This document shows, in pieces, positions 1 through 10,480 of a stretch of 64,000 bases of DNA. This stretch comes from Caenorhabditis remanei. Lineage: Eukaryota > Nematoda > Chromadorea > Rhabditida > Rhabditidae. The first letter of the stretch is position 1, and each line of letters begins with the position of its first letter. The position numbers and the translations under genes are program-made. The stretch covers positions 14,756,001 through 14,820,000 of the forward strand of contig NC_071328.1 of assembly GCF_010183535.1 (NCBI RefSeq), given 5' to 3'. The notes beneath the pieces were generated by a model. That model saw only the letters and a list, made by a program, of their open reading frames with translations, was not told the DNA's origin and did no database searches.

Positions 1-352
1 TCATTTTCGTCAATAAATGATTGAATTTTTAACTGAAGCTTTAGAAATGATTCTCGTAAATCGACAAGTGCCGTAAATCTACACAGTCCAATGGTATTGA
101 AGTGAAAATTTAAAAAAACAGCGAAATAAATTAAAATATGAGCACTGTGCCCAAACAAATTTGAAAAAAAGGCACCACTTCATCGAAAATGGCTGGTGGT
201 CCTATCCTTATTGCACGCCTGCAAAAGCGACTTCTGGATGGTACTTGAGTACGGAAAGTGCTAGAGACATGAAAATTTGGCTCCTGGGGTTTTTTTGTAT
301 TCTGAATCGAATGGCAGTCACAGATTTTTCATATCATTTTTACTTTTCTCAG

Positions 353-485
353 AACACCCAAAATGGGGGGTGGTCCTATCCTTATTGCACGCACTGTATT
401 CCAACCTCCCCAGAACACTATTGCGACTCCTCCAATGGCCCCATCAATGGATGCCGAACCAAAACAGGAACCAGAAGATTTTTAA
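353..485 (+). CDS. Possible 3'-terminal coding exon of an upstream gene
   Basis: A strong acceptor (tacttttctcag) ends at 352. In the frame with one leading base, the exon reads 43 codons to TAA at 483-485. The end is proline-rich then acidic (PPMAPSMDAEPKQEPEDF), like the disordered C-terminus of a nuclear protein, and it contains a sumoylation-like PKQEPE. An AATAAA lies 31 bases after the stop, at 516-521. No partner exon is certain because the window begins just upstream. A short sequence encoding GGPILIAR occurs here and again near 190-220, where it follows an ATG at about 189 and is open for only 19 codons. Function unknown. It could instead be a gene remnant. Confidence 0.35.
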
Positions 486-515
486 ATTTTCGCATAATTT
501 TTCAATGGTCCCATG

Positions 516-521
516 AATAAA
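516..521 (+). terminator. Poly(A) signal AATAAA
   Basis: A canonical AATAAA lies 31 bases after the stop of the candidate terminal exon. It supports that exon as a real transcript end, but A/T-rich worm DNA gives many chance matches. Confidence 0.35.
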
Positions 522-1220
522 TTTGGTTATGTTGAAAAATGTTTTCTCCTTAATTTCAGATGTGGGGGGTTTAAGCCACGTTTCCTTGAAGGCGAAAGAC
601 ACGTATTCCCTCAGAAACGAGGTCCCATGAGAGACACATCCTAAGAAGTTATCAATCCGCAAAGAAATTACTCGCAATTATTGCCCTGTTTCAGTGCTAA
701 AAGGAGAAATTTATGAGTTTTTTCATAGACAGAAAATGCACGTTTTACATGTGTTTGAAGTTTAAAACTCCATATATTAGTACTACCAAACTTTGACGGT
801 CCGGGAGACATGGGTAATGAATCAAAAGTAGTGGTACAGTGGTCAAAAAATGAGAATCAAGTCGTTTTCTACTAAAAATTAAGCATAAACACTTATTACA
901 CACTCTATTTTTGATACACCGGTCATGGAAATAAAAATATGTGATTTTTCGATTTTTCGTGATTTTCGAAAATTTCACAAAAAACTTGAAAAAAAAAGAT
1001 TTTTCACCAAGAATTTCTGAAAAATTAGCCAACTTTGAGCTGGTGTCCTGAACAACGGCATGGTACAAATATGAAAAGTTTTATATAAACTCAGCAAGGA
1101 AAACTCAGCAATAAATGTTTTCCCAAAGTTTCAGGTCAATTCGACCAATTTGAAAGAAGTTAGTTCCGAAAAACCAAAACTTCATATCCTATTGAGCGGT
1201 ACAGTATATAGATAACTTTT

Positions 1221-1741
1221 ATGTCCACGTCACATCTGGAGCGATTCAACGAGATCTTCCCCCCACGGAGAGCGAAACTTGCAGGTAATTTATAAAGGGA
1301 AATTAATGCTATTGTCTGAAAACTTACCTGTGGATTTGCAGCATACTTGCAAACCGGGCCGAAACGGGCCGACCCGGGCCGGCCCGTAACTCGGATGGCT
1401 ATTCGTTAATATGCCGCGGGCCGGGAAAAAGTGCCAATAAACGCGAAAACGGCCAAAAAAGCCATTCTAGCCCGGCCCGCGGCACATTAACGAATAGCCA
1501 TTCGACCCGTATTATATCAGTGACGTAGAACTCTTCGAGATCTACATTTTGGTATATTTTTCAGCTCATAATATTGACTTTGAAGCGAGTTACGCTTCGG
1601 CCCGGGTCGGCCCGTTTCGGCCCGGTTTGCAAGTATGATTTGCAGAGCGTGGTACCACCACCACCACCACCACCATTTGTCTGGGGATTCTTCTTTCCCT
1701 CACAGCTCCATTCCTCATTAATAGAGGAAGTCGATGGATGA
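1221..1741 (+). pseudogene. Small two-exon gene with exon 2 split by a MITE
   Basis: Exon 1 (1221-1284) is ATG plus 21 codons (starts MSTSHLERFNEIFPPRRAK) and ends in phase 1 at GCAG|gtaatt. A typical 57-base worm intron follows (1285-1341, ending ggatttgcag). Exon 2 begins CATA, then a palindromic MITE with TA at both ends (1344-1635) interrupts it. The sequence resumes TGATTTGCAGAGC and encodes seven prolines and a tail ending SSLIEEVDG, with TGA at 1739-1741. If the MITE and one TA are ignored, the two exons join in one frame of exactly 58 codons (57 residues). With the MITE present the frame stops inside it. Splicing from 1284 to a later acceptor at 1645 shifts the frame. Function unknown; no domain recognised. 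Confidence 0.5.
1344..1635. mobile_element. Palindromic MITE, CTTGCAAACCGGGCC termini, TA target
   Basis: The terminal inverted repeats are about 38 bases: TACTTGCAAACCGGGCCG at the left, with its reverse complement at 1597-1635. A second inner inverted pair carries GGCTATTCGTTAAT. The element sits between TA dinucleotides, as in Tc1/mariner-type insertions. Related full or half copies lie at 9020-9210, 10120-10205, 26965-27085 and 54643-54893, sharing the stretch around 'ttttcagctcataatatt'. It has no coding capacity. It splits a probable coding exon. Confidence 0.8.
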
Positions 1742-2790
1742 CACATTGAGTTGGTACAATATAAGACAGGCCAAATTTGAAAATTTAATTTTATTCACGT
1801 GATACGTTGAACTTTGCTTGAAAAATGAGCTTTCACAGATTTTCTAATGTCAGAAAACATGCATTTTTAAATGTGAACTTAACCGAGCGTCCCCTGAAAA
1901 AAGTCAAATTATTTTTATTGCTATTTCTTCCAATTCTTCTTGTTTTGTTTTTAAATTGAAGTTTTATTTAAGTGAACTTATTTATTAAGATTAAAGAAAA
2001 AAGAAAATCACAGAAAAAACTCAAGGATCAATTCTGTGGAAAATTACAAAAAAGTAAAGACGTTTTGAAAAACGTGAACCAGAAAGTAGTTTTCACAGAT
2101 GTTCCTCATGAGGGAAATCTGTGAAAACAAAAAATTCATTGAAAGGGAGAAATATAACGTGAACTTCGGTATTCTAAGTATAACATCCACGTAGAGCTCA
2201 TCGGAATTTTCTATAATAATTTAGAAAACACGGGATTTGAGGTTTTCTGTGAGGAAATCACGTTTTCGCCATTAAACGCGTTAATTTTTTTTGAAATTTT
2301 GAAATTTTGAAGTTTGGCCTGTCTTATATGGTTATATTATTGTATATCTGAAGTTTGTTATATTAGTCATGTTTTATACTCGAATAGACTCGTATTCTTT
2401 TAATTAATAACTATTATCTTATTATTCAAGTTTGAGGTATCACTCAACACACCTACCATTCATCACAACAAGCCAGAATCTCCATACACTGGGGAGATTG
2501 TTTATGTTTTATAATAATGATGTTTTTACTTTACTATAATGCTTCATATAAAAGCCGACACTAAATATATCAAGTCAGTTTTTTAATCTATTTTATTCTT
2601 ATGCTTATATATTAAAATGTAGTAATAATCTGTGGTATTCTTGACAAATAGTATGATGACTCAACTTGGATCCAACATTATTCATGTTTTTGTCTTAGTT
2701 TTCCTGTTTTTTTAAAAATAAATTATGAATGCTGAAGTCTTTTGAAATATAAAAATAAATAAAAAATAAATTGGGCCACAATTTCGCAAT
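1742..2790. other. Intergenic, no gene recognised
   Basis: The sequence is A/T-rich, with no splice-supported reading frame on either strand. A few short inverted words are present (for example copies of 'ttttcacagat' in both directions around 1838-2120). Nothing else can be supported. Confidence 0.5.
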
Positions 2791-3230
2791 TTTCAACTTT
2801 AAATGTGCATATCTCAAAAGTGGGCGGAGCTAGCAAAAAGTTGTCGATTATAAAAATGTAGTCCTAATGTTTATCTACAAGATAAAACTAATTAAAAACA
2901 GAAAAAATCAAAAATTCAAAAAATTGACCCCAAGCGGGATCGAACCGAGGAACCCATTCTCGTAGTGGTGTACCATGACCAACAACTACTCGGCCAAAAT
3001 TTTGCTAAAAATGTAGTTTTCTGACAAAGAAAATTGAGTTTTTAATGGTTTTTAACGTCAGAAATGCGATTTTCCGATTATTTTGAAGTTAAAATCACAT
3101 TTTGGCGTTAAAAATGACTATTTTTGGCAATTTCCAACTTTAAAGGCGCGTATCTTAAAAGTGGGCGGAGCTAGCGAAGAACCGTCAACTACAAAAATTA
3201 TGCCTCACTTTTTATCTACACAGTCATCAC
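2790..3230 (-). repeat. tRNA-derived SINE-like unit flanked by GTGGGCGGAGC modules
   Basis: Modules at about 2818 and 3160 (AAAAGTGGGCGGAGCTAGC) bracket a minus-strand tRNA-like segment at 2933-3000. Its B-box reads GGTTCGATCCC on the minus strand and its A-box resembles TGGCCGAGTAGTTG. The module-to-module spacing is about 342 bases, the same as in the other copies in this window. Confidence 0.75.
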
Positions 3231-3390
3231 AACATTTAGTAAAAATTTAAGATCCCCGTGTCAAAACTATCCTTAGTAACTTTTCCAAAATAATTGTTTT
3301 TTTTTGAAATAAAAATCACTGTTTGGCGTTAAAATTCACGAATTTAGACAATTGTTCTTCAATTTTTGCGAATTTCCAATTTTAAAGGCG

Positions 3391-4075
3391 CAAACCGTAG
3401 TCGAGACGTCTGCTACAGTATCTTTATTTGAAAATCAACATTACATAACTTGAGACCTCGCAGGTGTCATTTTTCTTAATGCAGTTGCGTAATCACAGCA
3501 GGTAGCACATTTTGCGTAACTTACGGCGTAATATCAGCACACACACTAATAGTAAGCCACGCCCCCTTTGGTGGTATAAATACCATCCGGTGGAGCACGG
3601 ATCACACATAATACTCCCCCTTTAGACTCATCTGTAATGGGTCGTCTTTTTGATTTTTTGTGAATTCTGATAATTATTTTTTATTTGGTTGCTGTGGTGG
3701 ATGCTTGGTTGGCAAGGTATGTTTAGGGTTGTTAAAAATGCGTTTTACGGAAACCTTCGCCTTTTTCATTCCCGCCGACGCTTCAACTTCAGGCGAAGGT
3801 AATTCTTGCCTTTTCATTTCCGGCGGAGGCTGTTTTTAAAACGGCAATTTTTTCCGCGTTTCATTTCCCAGTAGTAAAAAATGCTGTTTTATTTTGAATT
3901 TTGTGTAGAAATGAATTTCAAAAAGCGTCAAAAATCGCTTGCCGAAAAAATATGCGAAAATCGACTGTCTTGCAAATGAATGCGATAATTTTCGTCGAAT
4001 TGGGAAATGAAGAAGGCGCAGCGTGAAGGCGAAGGCGGCCCGCAACATCCCTAGGTATGTTAATTTTCAAACCAC
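3391..4075. repeat. Dispersed-repeat debris between genes
   Basis: The segment starts with a worm-type repeat (gtcgagacgtctgctacagtatctttattt). It continues with a GC-richer part holding a short palindrome (ggtataaatacc at about 3573) and duplicated gcgaagg words (3760-3835 and 4015-4040). No coding exon was recognised. Confidence 0.4.
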
Positions 4076-4160
4076 GTTTGCGCCGAAGGCACCGCAGCCT
4101 ATTTTAGCGCCGCAGGAACTCCAGCCCATTCTAGCGCCGCAGACACCCCTGCCGATACGT
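4076..4160 (+). repeat. Short copy of the GCGCCGAAGGC minisatellite
   Basis: About three diverged units of the ATTCTAGCGCCGCAGGCACC type are present. The large arrays are at 9606-10050 and 19977-20335. Confidence 0.75.
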
Positions 4161-4295
4161 GATGCGGTTATTCATCACTGATGAAATAAGCATGTGTTCC
4201 GCCAAGCTGTTGGGTAAACTTGAAGAGGAAATGACAGTAGTTGGCTATAACATTGTGACATTCGGGGGTTTGTGATAAATTTATTATTTTTACAA

Positions 4296-5218
4296 AAGAA
4301 ACCTCAAGGGGTCGCAAGTTTGGAATCGTGCCAAGTTGCTACCAGGTATTAAGGACAGCTTGAATAGGGATATTCCAAATTTTTGTTATATGCTCGTCAC
4401 TTGCCGCTGTGAAAATCAGTCTCAAAGTTTCACTCCTGTGGTTCAGCCCAGTGAAAGCCCGAAAATGGCTTGCAAAATCAGACGTGAAGACGGTTTTTCT
4501 CAGTGGCAACCTATTCTCACTAGGGAAGGATACCGAGTCAAGATGGAGTTACAGGACGAGATATATATCACTAGAACGGAAATTTTGCGCTGATTTCAAA
4601 TCTGTACTTTAATTTTGCAAAACGATTCCGTGAAAAAAGTTATTTGCGTTTTCGTAGCTTTTCAGTGCAAAAATGAACACTTTCAAGACTCCCAAAAATA
4701 AAGTTTTTCTGATTTTTTCAATTTTTTTTCTGCTGTACGTGTATTTACAATTATGAAGATTGTATTGTTTGTGTTGGAACTTTAGAAAATTTTCAAACAA
4801 ATTTTTTGTAGATGCGGTATTTTTGAAAATTTAAGAAACCCCACAAAAATTTTTCTGAAAATAAATTATGCAATCAAACTATGCCAAAATCATCTTAACA
4901 TCCGTAATCATACGTACAGCACAAAAAAATTTGAAAAAATGAGAAAAACGTTATTTTTGGGAGTCTTGAAAATGCTCATTTTTGCACTGAGAAGCCACAA
5001 AAACGCAAATAACTTTTTCAGAGAATCGTTTTCCAAAATTGAAATACAGACTTGAAATCAGCGCAAAATTTCTGTTCTAGCGATTTATATCTCGACCTGT
5101 AACTCCATTTCTACTCGGGATCCTTCCCTAGTCAGCAGCGGCCTATTCAAGCTGTCCTTTATACCTGGTAGCAATTTGGAACGATTCCAAACTTGCGACC
5201 CCTTGAGGTTCCCTTCTT
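4296..5218. mobile_element. Foldback element with about 300-450 base arms
   Basis: The left arm starts GAAACCTCAAGGGGTCGCAA near 4300. Its reverse complement ends near 5215. Inner segments also pair: 'gcgctgatttcaaatctg' near 4588 matches 'cagacttgaaatcagcgc' near 5048. The right arm lacks about 150 bases present in the left arm (roughly 4385-4540). Reading frames inside are by-products of the arms. Confidence 0.75.
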
Positions 5219-5242
5219 ACTTCTGGAAGCCACACTTTCAAT

Positions 5243-5850
5243 ATGACGAGCTCAGCTCAAATCACCGCCAGCAAACGTTTTCGAGTCGGGAAATCCAAAT
5301 CAGTTTGCCAGTGGTATTTATGCGGCCCGTACGGCCGCCGCCACATATAACAAAATGGCAGAAGGGCAGGCTCTCATCCAATTGCGAACAGTCATCCATG
5401 AGGTCAATGATGAGGTACGAGTTTTTTCTCTTCAAAAACAAATAAACATGCTTCTTTTAGATTTAAAACAAACATTTCCTGATCATCTCGTACCGGTCAA
5501 CTCGCTTCACTATGCGTTCAATCCCGACCAAGAGAATGAGAAAGGCTCAGATCATAGAAAAGTGAAAAATTGCACTGAATTCCAATGTCATGATAACCCA
5601 AATTATCCGAATCTCCGTCTTCGACGATTCGGTCCTCATCGTGCACATGTGTCACCCGTGTAGAGTTTACAAGGAGTACCAAGAAATGGGTAATAGTTTA
5701 AACACGTTTTTTTTCGAAATAATAAATTTTTCTTTTTTTCAGCCCTGCGTCTATGCAGTTCAACAAAATTAAACAAAGCAAATTCTTCAAACACGATTTA
5801 CCATGTGTCAAAAGAAATTCTGCTGAAAAGAAATAAACGATTTTAAATTT
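5243..5850 (+). pseudogene. Frame-broken protein-coding candidate, unknown function
   Basis: Three adjoining stretches look protein-coding but lie in different frames. An ATG at 5243 opens MTSSAQITASKRF. About 40 bases on, another frame is open from 5247 to 5663 and contains SGIYAARTAAATYNKMAEGQ and LIQLRTVIHEVNDE. A third frame from about 5566 reads ISVFDDSVLIVHMCHPCRVY, ends in phase 1 at GAAATGG|gtaata (donor near 5687), and joins a final exon from about 5743 to TAA near 5848. That exon reads LRLCSSTKLNK and ends with an AATAAA overlapping its last codons. The two frame changes suggest a decayed gene or sequence errors. It lies convergent to the zinc-finger gene. I do not recognise the family. 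Confidence 0.35.
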
Positions 5851-5988
5851 TATAATATATAGGTCAAATCTTTATAAAAGATTGAAAAACAAAATACCAG
5901 TAAAATTGGTGTTACATCACAACTCGTATAGTACATAATTTTCAAAAAGTCCTAAAATCTCTTTCCAAACTACAGTAATCCACACTTG

Positions 5989-8900
5989 TTACATAATAAA
6001 AGAAGGAGACATCAACTGAATATTCTTTGGATCCTCTGATGGACCTGCATCTTGTCCATTGTGATGTCGAACGTTTGTTAGGGAATGGTACTTGTCGGCA
6101 CAGCATTGGGTGCTCTGCAAAAATCTTTGGTTGGTTAAATGAAATTTTCCGGTTATTTTGATGTAAAAATCTTTTTTTTTTAAAGACAATTATTCAATTT
6201 TCGCGAATTACCAACTTTAAAGGCGCATATCTCAAAAGTGGGCGGAGCTATCGAAAAGTTGTCAACTACAAAATTGTAGCCCTTGTTTTGATCTACACAA
6301 TGGTATAAAATTTTTTTTAAAAACTTTTTTTTTAAAACTGATACTGCGTCAGGTTCTTTAACTTTATCAGTTTTCCACTCTCGCAAAAAAACCACCATAA
6401 GCTTTATTTTTGCGATAACTATAGTTTTCTAGGTGAAAAAACGTGTTTAGTGAATTTTAGTGTTAACAATTGCTCTTTTACGCTCATTTTGATGTAAAAA
6501 TCCCATTCCAGCAATTAAAATGACTGAAGCTCCAGTGATTTTAGGGTTTTTCAACTTTAAAGACGCGTATCTCAAAAGTGGGCGGAGTTACAGAAAAACC
6601 ATCAACTACAAAAATATAGCCCTGGTTTTGATCTACAAGATAAAACAAACCGAAATCTGAAAAAATCAAAAAATTTACAAATTTGGCCTCAACCGGAATC
6701 GAACCCTGGTACCCACTCTCATAACGGTGCACCTTGACCAACAACTACTCGGCCAAACTTGGTTTTTCTAAAAATGTGGTTTTCGACATGGAAAATTAGA
6801 GTTTGAATAGTTTTTAACGTCAGAAATGAATTTTTCCGGTTATTTTGATGTAAAAATCACATATTCGCGTTGAAAATGACTATTTTAGGCAATTTTCAAC
6901 TTTAAAGACGCATATCTCAAAAGTGGGCGGAGCTACAGAAAAACCGTCAACTACAAAAATGTAGTCCTAGTTTTAATCTACAATTTTGTAATTGATCATT
7001 CTTTGTGGCTCCGCCCACTTTTGAGATATGTGGGATTTTAGCGCCGCAGGCACCCTCTCAGCTAACTGTCTTTAAAGGCGCATATCTCAAAAGTGGGCGG
7101 AGCCATCTGAATACTGTCAACTTCAAAAATGTAGCTCTGGTTTTGATCTACAAGCTTGTATAAAACTTATTCAAAAATTCTGAAAACTCACTCTCTGATG
7201 CCTATAAACACTCTCCTGTCTCGAATATCTCTTTCCACACCCATCACATTCGAATGCTCCATTCGATTCGTGTGTCAAAAGGTGTTGAGATAATCCATGC
7301 TTCTGTCGGAACGTCTTATCACAGTCACGACACTGATACGGTCCATTATTGATTGATTCGTGGTGCGCCGCCCGTTTCTTGACGACCGTTTTTTTGGGCG
7401 GGGAGGACGTGGAATGTTGTTGGGAGGGGGCGGAGTCGAAAATGAAGTGACCGTTTTCTTGATAGGGATCCGGCTGAAGCTGAGGGGTACTAAAATTCCG
7501 TATCCGACCAAGAATCGTTTGTAGATCAAAAGTTTGTTGGAGGTCCGCCTCGAGTTGTTGATTCAGAAGGGGCATGTAGTTGGTGGAGGAGGTTGACGGC
7601 AGTTTTAGGGTGAAATCCTGAAAATTTGAGGGTTACTGTAGTTCTGAACCCAAAAATCTAGGTCCGGGATTCAGGATCCGATGGGCTACTGTAGTTTGGA
7701 TCCCAGCAACCCGATCCTGGATCCACAACTACAGTAACCTATAGAACCCAACTTTGGATTATGAGTACAGTAAGAATGGGACTACTTTAATATAAGGGTA
7801 CTGTAGTTCTGAACCCGAAATTCCAGATCCAGGATCCTATGGGTTACTGTAGTTTGGATCCTGGATCCACAACTACTACAGTAACCCATAAGATCCTGAA
7901 TCTAGGGAGTTTTGGATTGTGGGTACTGTAGCTTAAGGGGGGAGGGTGTACTGTAGCTCTGATCCAAAATTTCAGGTCCTGGATCCCATGGGCTACTGTA
8001 CCTAGGGTTACTGTATCCTAATAGTTCCCGATGGCCTAGAAACCTCCTCGATGGCCTAGAAACCCAAAAACTCACCATCCCATTCTCCCGTCGCATATCT
8101 TGCAAATTCACTCCATTCGATAGTGTACTTTTCAATTCTTCCTTCATTTCGCATGTGCATTTCTGAAGAATTCTTACTGTAGGGTTACTGTAACTAGTTA
8201 CGGTAGAGTCACTTACACTCAACTTCTCCTTGACCAATAGATTCATCGTCTTCTGAGTATTCTGAACGATTTCTATTTTCTCTGCCAATTCTTGTTGTTC
8301 CCGAAGAAACTCTTTAACGAGATCCGTGAGTTGGCTGACGCTAGCCAAGTCGTCTGGCACTTTGGGCAACTGGAAAAAATTACTGTAGGTTAGGAGCGGT
8401 TACTGTAGGTTGTGGCTTCAATTTGAGCCAGAAAACTATTGAATGAGTTTGAAGGGAGTTATTGACATATCATTAATGTTTTCTGCATCTTTCGTGTGAA
8501 AAATTGATCAAAACACTTGAAAATCACAAAAGTTGATCAAAAATCCACTTTCCCTCGAAAAATTACCTAAAATTGACATTTTAACGATTTCAAGCAATTT
8601 TAAGAGTGAAAAATCTAAAGAAACCGCATAAAATCACCCTAAAACCACTAAAAACTTTAAAATCTACTAAAAACTTTTGCCAATTTTGGGAAATTCCGGT
8701 TATTGCCAGTTTTTGACCATTTCCGTCTTGAAAAACCCCAATTTTTGCTGATATTCAACAAAAATTCAGTTCTACACGACGAACATATTTGTTAACCAGC
8801 CTGTCTCCCCCGCCTTCGGCGGTTGAGCCGGCTGGTCTCTCTTCATTCACGTGGTCATTGACTTTCCAATGTGCCCGCATGGCCGAGTGGTCTAAAGCGG

Positions 8901-10480
8901 CGGTCGTTGTCCAAAGCACGTCAGTTCGGTTTTGCCCGCTGGTTCAGTTTCTCTTCTCTTTCCAAAACCGTTGCGGACAGCGCCTCAGACAACGCCCAAT
9001 TGTCTTTTATATATAAGAATGATGTGCCGCGGGCTGGACTGGAATAGATTTTTGTTACCATTTTTGCGCTTTTTGCACTTTTTCTCGGCCCACGGCACAT
9101 TAAAGAATTGCAGTCCGTCCCGAAGTAGGTCAATGACATAGAACTTGTCGAGATCTACATTTCGGTATATTTTTCAGATCATAATATTGAGTTTCAATTG
9201 AGATACGCGCCGACCTACAGTACTCGCCATAAAGAATGCGACACTTGCAGTTTTTAGTTGAAAATAATCAACAAAGTTTGGCGTTATAGCTGAAAAAGAC
9301 GAAACTTATTATACTTTTGAGCGGTGCTGTATGTCGGCTCTGTTGAAAATATGAGAAATAGTCATGATTAAAATACACTGACAAAAATACACTGACCAAG
9401 TTACAATGACAAAGGTACAATGACAAACCGGGTTAAGCGGCTCTTTTGTAAGAATAATATCTCTAATTCGGGTTTAAAAAAGTGGTTAATTTTGAGCAAA
9501 GTTGCAATAAACTTAAAGAAAAACTAAGCTTTTTACAAAATGTCATATTTTCCACTTTTTTAAACTTGATTACAGGATGTTCTCGTGCTAATTTCCCTCC
9601 CCACCAACCATTGTCGCGCCGAAGGTGCCCCAGCCGATTCTAGCGCCGAAGGCGCCCCAGACGATTTTAGCGTCGCAGACACGCCAGCCGATTCTAGCGC
9701 CGAAGGCACTCCAGCCGATTCTAGCGCCGAAGGCGCCCCAGACGATTTTAGCGTCGCAGACACGCCAGCCGATTCTAGCGCCGAAGGCCCCCCAGCCGAT
9801 TTTAGCGCCGCAGGCACCCCAGCCGATTCTAGCGCCGAAGGCACTCCAGCCGATTCTAGCGCCGAAGGCCCCCCCCCAGCCGATTCTAGCGCCGAAGGCA
9901 CTCCAGCCAATTCTAGCGCCGAAGGCACTCCAGCCGATTCTAGCGCCGAAGGCGCCCCAGACGATTTTAGCGTCGCAGACACGCCAGCCGATTCTAGCGC
10001 CGAAGGTGCCCCAGTCGATTTCTGCGCGGCAGGCACCTAAAACTATCATAGATAAGCATTCTAGTGCTGCAGGCATTCCAGGATACTCTTAAAAAGTAAA
10101 AGTTGCTAAACACGGAGATTGAACTCGTCGAGATCTACATTTTGGTATATTTTTCAGCTCATAATATTGAGTTTGAAGCGAGTTGCCGGCCGGCCCGGTT
10201 TGCAATTATGATGTCTATATTTTTCTACACATTTTGGAACATATTCTCAATTTTTAATATAGTAAATTCATTTTGTGCTGATTGTTTCCAAAATTTTCGA
10301 TTTTTTATTGAAATTTTCCCGTGTTTCTTTTCTTCTTCTTCTACCCTTATCCAATTTTTTCAAATTAATAAAACTCACATTATTCGCACTCCTCGCCAAT
10401 AGAATCCTGGTAAACTCTTGAATATAACTAGTCGCCTCCAAGAATTTCCGAAATTCCGCGTCGCCAACGTAACCGCCCAT
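5989..10480 (-). CDS. ztf-3: C2H2 zinc-finger protein (ZTF-3-like)
   Basis: Five coding exons on the minus strand: 10480-10379, 8369-8217, 8162-8076, 7617-7192, 6114-5989. All join in phase 0 to give 297 residues. The start ATG (10478-10480) is the first in-frame Met. Residues about 45-115 are predicted coiled coil (LTDLVKEFLREQQELAEKIE). Then come a Gln/Ser/Pro-rich linker and a basic nuclear-localisation-like KKTVVKKR (189-196). Finger 1 is CRDC..H226..H230 (C2H2). Finger 2 begins CDGC (238-241) with H254; its fourth ligand crosses the last splice junction and would be C260 (C2HC). A likely DNA-binding nuclear regulator. Intron 1 (2.0 kb) holds a minisatellite and MITE pieces; intron 4 holds SINE modules. 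The symbol rests on remembered C53D5 synteny, not alignment. Confidence 0.8.
6180..7140 (-). repeat. SINE-like units in intron 4 of the zinc-finger gene
   Basis: GTGGGCGGAGC modules occur at about 6238, 6580, 6926 and 7095, with one inverted at about 7006. A minus-strand tRNA-like core lies at 6690-6762 (GGTTCGATTCCGG B-box on the minus strand, TGGCCGAGTAGTTG A-box). Confidence 0.75.
7620..8440. repeat. TTACTGTAG / ATCC interspersed repeat cluster
   Basis: Many copies of GGGTTACTGTAG and its variants alternate with 'ggatcc'-containing words. They fill the short introns between zinc-finger exons (7618-8075, 8163-8216) and the 3' end of intron 1. The same family fills 40310-40755. The 54-base intron at 8163-8216 consists largely of it and happens to stay open in frame. 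Confidence 0.7.
8800..8960 (+). repeat. Hairpin plus degenerate tRNA-like sequence
   Basis: A GC hairpin with a UUCG-type loop (CCGCCTTCGGCGG) is followed by GCCCGCATGGCCGAGTGGTC, a good match to a tRNA-Leu 5' end and A-box. The anticodon arm, B-box and 3' acceptor strand do not pair. This is a tRNA-derived relic, not a working tRNA. Confidence 0.4.
9016..9331. mobile_element. Half MITE interrupted by a mariner-type MITE
   Basis: 9020-9210 matches the CTTGCAAACCGG MITE family (GCCGCGGGC, 'gagatctacatttcggtata', 'ttttcagatcataatattga'). At 9216 a short element begins TACAGTACTCGCCATAAAG and ends GAGCGGTGCTGTA at 9331. The termini are of Tc1/mariner type, with TA at both ends. Confidence 0.6.
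9606..10050 (+). repeat. GC-rich minisatellite, 27-30 base unit
   Basis: About fifteen tandem units follow the pattern GATTCTAGCGCCGAAGGCAC, alternating with an ATTTTAGCGTCGCAGACACG variant. The unit length is mostly a multiple of three, so several frames stay open on both strands. Those long frames are artefacts of the repeat. It sits in intron 1 of the zinc-finger gene. Confidence 0.9.

Noticed and set aside
8870..8960. tRNA-Leu gene
   Set aside because: Only the 5' end and A-box match. The anticodon stem, T-arm and acceptor 3' strand do not pair.
9606..10050. CRISPR-like regular repeats
   Set aside because: Units are contiguous with no unique spacers, in a eukaryotic genome.
9560..10092. 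Long open frames on both strands (151-162 residues) across the minisatellite
   Set aside because: They are repeats of a short unit whose length is mostly a multiple of three. Frames are open in four registers with no start context or splice support.
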